Positions 13,533 through 14,952 of a stretch of 14,952 nt of DNA are shown here, piece by piece. The stretch spans positions 1 through 14,952 of the forward strand of contig JAUQYB010000123.1 of NCBI GenBank assembly GCA_030837825.1, read 5' to 3'. The translations under genes and the position numbers were made by a program. The stretch is from Albidovulum sp. Lineage in GTDB: Bacteria > Pseudomonadota > Alphaproteobacteria > Rhodobacterales > Rhodobacteraceae. Within the stretch, counting starts at the first letter, position 1. Every line of letters begins with the position of its first letter. The notes beneath the pieces were generated by a model. That model was not told the origin of the DNA, searched no databases, and saw only the letters and a program-made list of their open reading frames with translations.

Positions 13533-14842
13533 GCGCCTCCCTCGCGGTTCAGCCGGTCGAGCCGCGCCCGCACCGAGGCCCCGTGCGCCTGAAGTCCCTC
13601 CGACGCGGCGAGCCGTTCCGCCGCGGGGCCGATCGCGGCCAGCGCCGCGGGCGTCATCCTGGCGATCGTCGTCCGCTTGAGGAAATCCATCACGCTCAGC
13701 CCGCTCGAAAACCGTGCCGACCGCGCCGTTGGCAGCACATGGTTCGGTCCGCCCACATAATCGCCGATCGCCTCCGGCGTCCAGTGGCCGAGAAAGACCG
13801 CACCGGCATGGGCGATGCGCGGCAAAAGCGCCTCCGGGTCGGCCACGCACAGCTCCAGATGCTCGGGCGCCACCCGGTTGGACAAGGCCGCCGCCTCAGC
13901 CAGATCGCGCGCTACGATCACCGCGCCGTAGTCGCGCCAGCTTGCCCCGGCAATCGCCGCCCGGCCGAGCGTCGCGAGCCGCGTCTCCACCGCCGCCGCC
14001 ACCTTCCGCGCCATCTCCGCGTCGTCGGTGACGAGGATCGCCTGCGCGCTCTCGTCATGTTCGGCCTGGCTGAGAAGGTCGAGCGCGATCCAGTCGGGGT
14101 CCGCCGTCCGGTCGGCGATGACGAGGATTTCCGACGGCCCGGCGATCATGTCGATACCGACGCGCCCGAACACGCGGCGCTTGGCGGCGGCGACCCAGGC
14201 GTTGCCGGGCCCGGTGATCTTGTCCACCGGCCGGATCGTCGCGGTGCCGTAGGCGAGCGCGGCGATCGCCTGCGCGCCGCCAACGCGGTAGACGGTATCG
14301 ACGCCGGCAAGCCGTGCCGCCAGAAGCACCAGCGGATTGACCACGCCCCCCGGCGTCGGGCAGGTGACCACCAGCCGCTCCACCCCGGCGACCCTGGCCG
14401 GGATCGCGTTCATCAGCACCGAGGACGGATAGGAGGCAAGGCCCCCCGGCACATAGAGCCCCGCCGCAGCGACCGGCCCCCAGCGCCAACCGAGTTCTGC
14501 CCCCGCGGCATCGGTCCAGCGTGCATCCTGCGGCATCTGGCGTTCGTGGTAGGCGCGAATGCGCCCGGCGGCGAGTTCCAGCGCGGCGCGGTCCGCGGGC
14601 GAAACCTTCGCGCATTCGGCCTCGATCTCGGCCTCGGAAAAGGCCAGCCGGTCCGGCGTCAGTTCCAGCCGGTCGAACCGCGCCGTCAGCTCGATCAGCG
14701 CGGCGTCGCCCCGCGCCCGCACCTCGGCGATGATCGCGGCCACCGCCGCGTCGACGTCCGGCGCATCCTCGCGCTTCATCGCCAGAAGGCCCGCGAAGGC
14801 GGCCTCGAATCCCTCCCCGGTGGTCGAAAGCATCAGCGGCAT
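13529..14842 (-). CDS. hisD: Histidinol dehydrogenase
   Basis: This 437-residue protein catalyses the last two steps of histidine synthesis, L-histidinol to L-histidine with NAD. Zinc ligands and catalytic residues are all visible: Gln259 and His262 (LLSQAEHDE), Glu327-His328 (VAPEHLEL), Asp361 (GDYVGGPNHVLPT) and His420 (EGLQAHG). The Rossmann region has GLYVPGG and KITGPGN. The ATG at 14842 is chosen because it gives the normal family start and length and has GGGGGA 6 nt upstream; a longer in-frame start at 14905 would lie inside the promoter. It heads the leftward block and its stop overlaps UPF0262 (ATGA). Confidence 0.97.
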   Translation of the reverse strand: MPLMLSTTGEGFEAAFAGLLAMKREDAPDVDAAVAAIIAEVRARGDAALIELTARFDRLELTPDRLAFSEAEIEAECAKVSPADRAALELAAGRIRAYHERQMPQDARWTDAAGAELGWRWGPVAAAGLYVPGGLASYPSSVLMNAIPARVAGVERLVVTCPTPGGVVNPLVLLAARLAGVDTVYRVGGAQAIAALAYGTATIRPVDKITGPGNAWVAAAKRRVFGRVGIDMIAGPSEILVIADRTADPDWIALDLLSQAEHDESAQAILVTDDAEMARKVAAAVETRLATLGRAAIAGASWRDYGAVIVARDLAEAAALSNRVAPEHLELCVADPEALLPRIAHAGAVFLGHWTPEAIGDYVGGPNHVLPTARSARFSSGLSVMDFLKRTTIARMTPAALAAIGPAAERLAASEGLQAHGASVRARLDRLNREGGA

Positions 14843-14876
14843 CGGCAGTCCCCCGTTTCCGCCCCCCATTTGCGCC

Positions 14877-14905
14877 CCCATAGCGTCCCGCCGCGCGCGC
14901 CTCAA
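14877..14905 (-). promoter_or_regulatory. hisD operon promoter
   Basis: TTGAGG (14905-14900) and TATGGG (14882-14877) are separated by exactly 17 nt on the minus strand, placing a start point near 14870 and giving hisD a leader of about 28 nt. The GC-rich spacer and the two boxes look like other Rhodobacterales housekeeping promoters. It drives at least hisD through the GNAT gene, which are all joined by overlaps. Confidence 0.6.
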
Positions 14906-14952
14906 GCGGCCCGGCTTCTTCGTTGTCTGAAGTACCCCGGGGGAGGCGCCGC

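Noticed and set aside
14906..14952. Tail of another gene upstream of hisD.
   Set aside because: A minus-strand frame ends near 14902, but only about 16 codons are in the window and nothing is recognisable.

Overview
The window is GC-rich DNA whose genes, gene order and promoters fit an alphaproteobacterium of the Rhodobacterales (Paracoccaceae/Roseobacteraceae). The main evidence is a compact hisD - UPF0262 - low-MW phosphatase - infA - maf - RNase E/G - yacG - tRNA-Phe block, most of it joined by 4-nt ATGA/GTGA overlaps. Nearly every gene is on the minus strand. The exception is one SAM methyltransferase at 7406-8245.

Layout, left to right. 1-1293 (minus, cut by the window edge) encodes a multi-pass O-antigen ligase/polysaccharide polymerase-like protein. 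1294-2002 is a 709-nt stretch without a confident gene; it holds a perfect 12-bp inverted repeat, a short direct repeat and one doubtful 73-codon frame. 2003-7135 (minus) is a catabolic-looking locus. In transcription order it has two tandem, clearly paralogous MttB-type (COG5598) methyltransferases without pyrrolysine, then a trimethylamine-dehydrogenase-like FMN/4Fe-4S/FAD oxidoreductase. Both MttB-type genes carry nearly the same promoter (TTGCCA-N17-TARTCA), so the duplication appears to have included its control region. 7406-8245 (plus) is a divergently read class I SAM methyltransferase of lower GC.

8381-8456 is tRNA-Phe(GAA) with its own promoter. From there to the right end runs the housekeeping block, read leftward from a promoter just upstream of hisD at 14877-14905: hisD, UPF0262, low-MW phosphatase, then three accessory genes (SnoaL-like, GNAT, nitrilase-superfamily hydrolase), then infA with its own leader and likely promoter, maf, a compact RNase E/G and the 58-residue zinc protein YacG.

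How the genes may work together. The best candidate for an undescribed system is the 2-7.2 kb locus. Two methyltransferases that would be expected to take a methyl group from a quaternary or tertiary amine are encoded beside a flavoprotein that keeps an aromatic amine pocket and would oxidatively remove a further methyl group. No corrinoid partner, methyltetrahydrofolate transferase, reductive activase or cobalamin riboswitch is seen in the window. The substrate cannot be read from sequence alone. The second item of interest is the three-gene accessory insertion between the phosphatase gene and infA.
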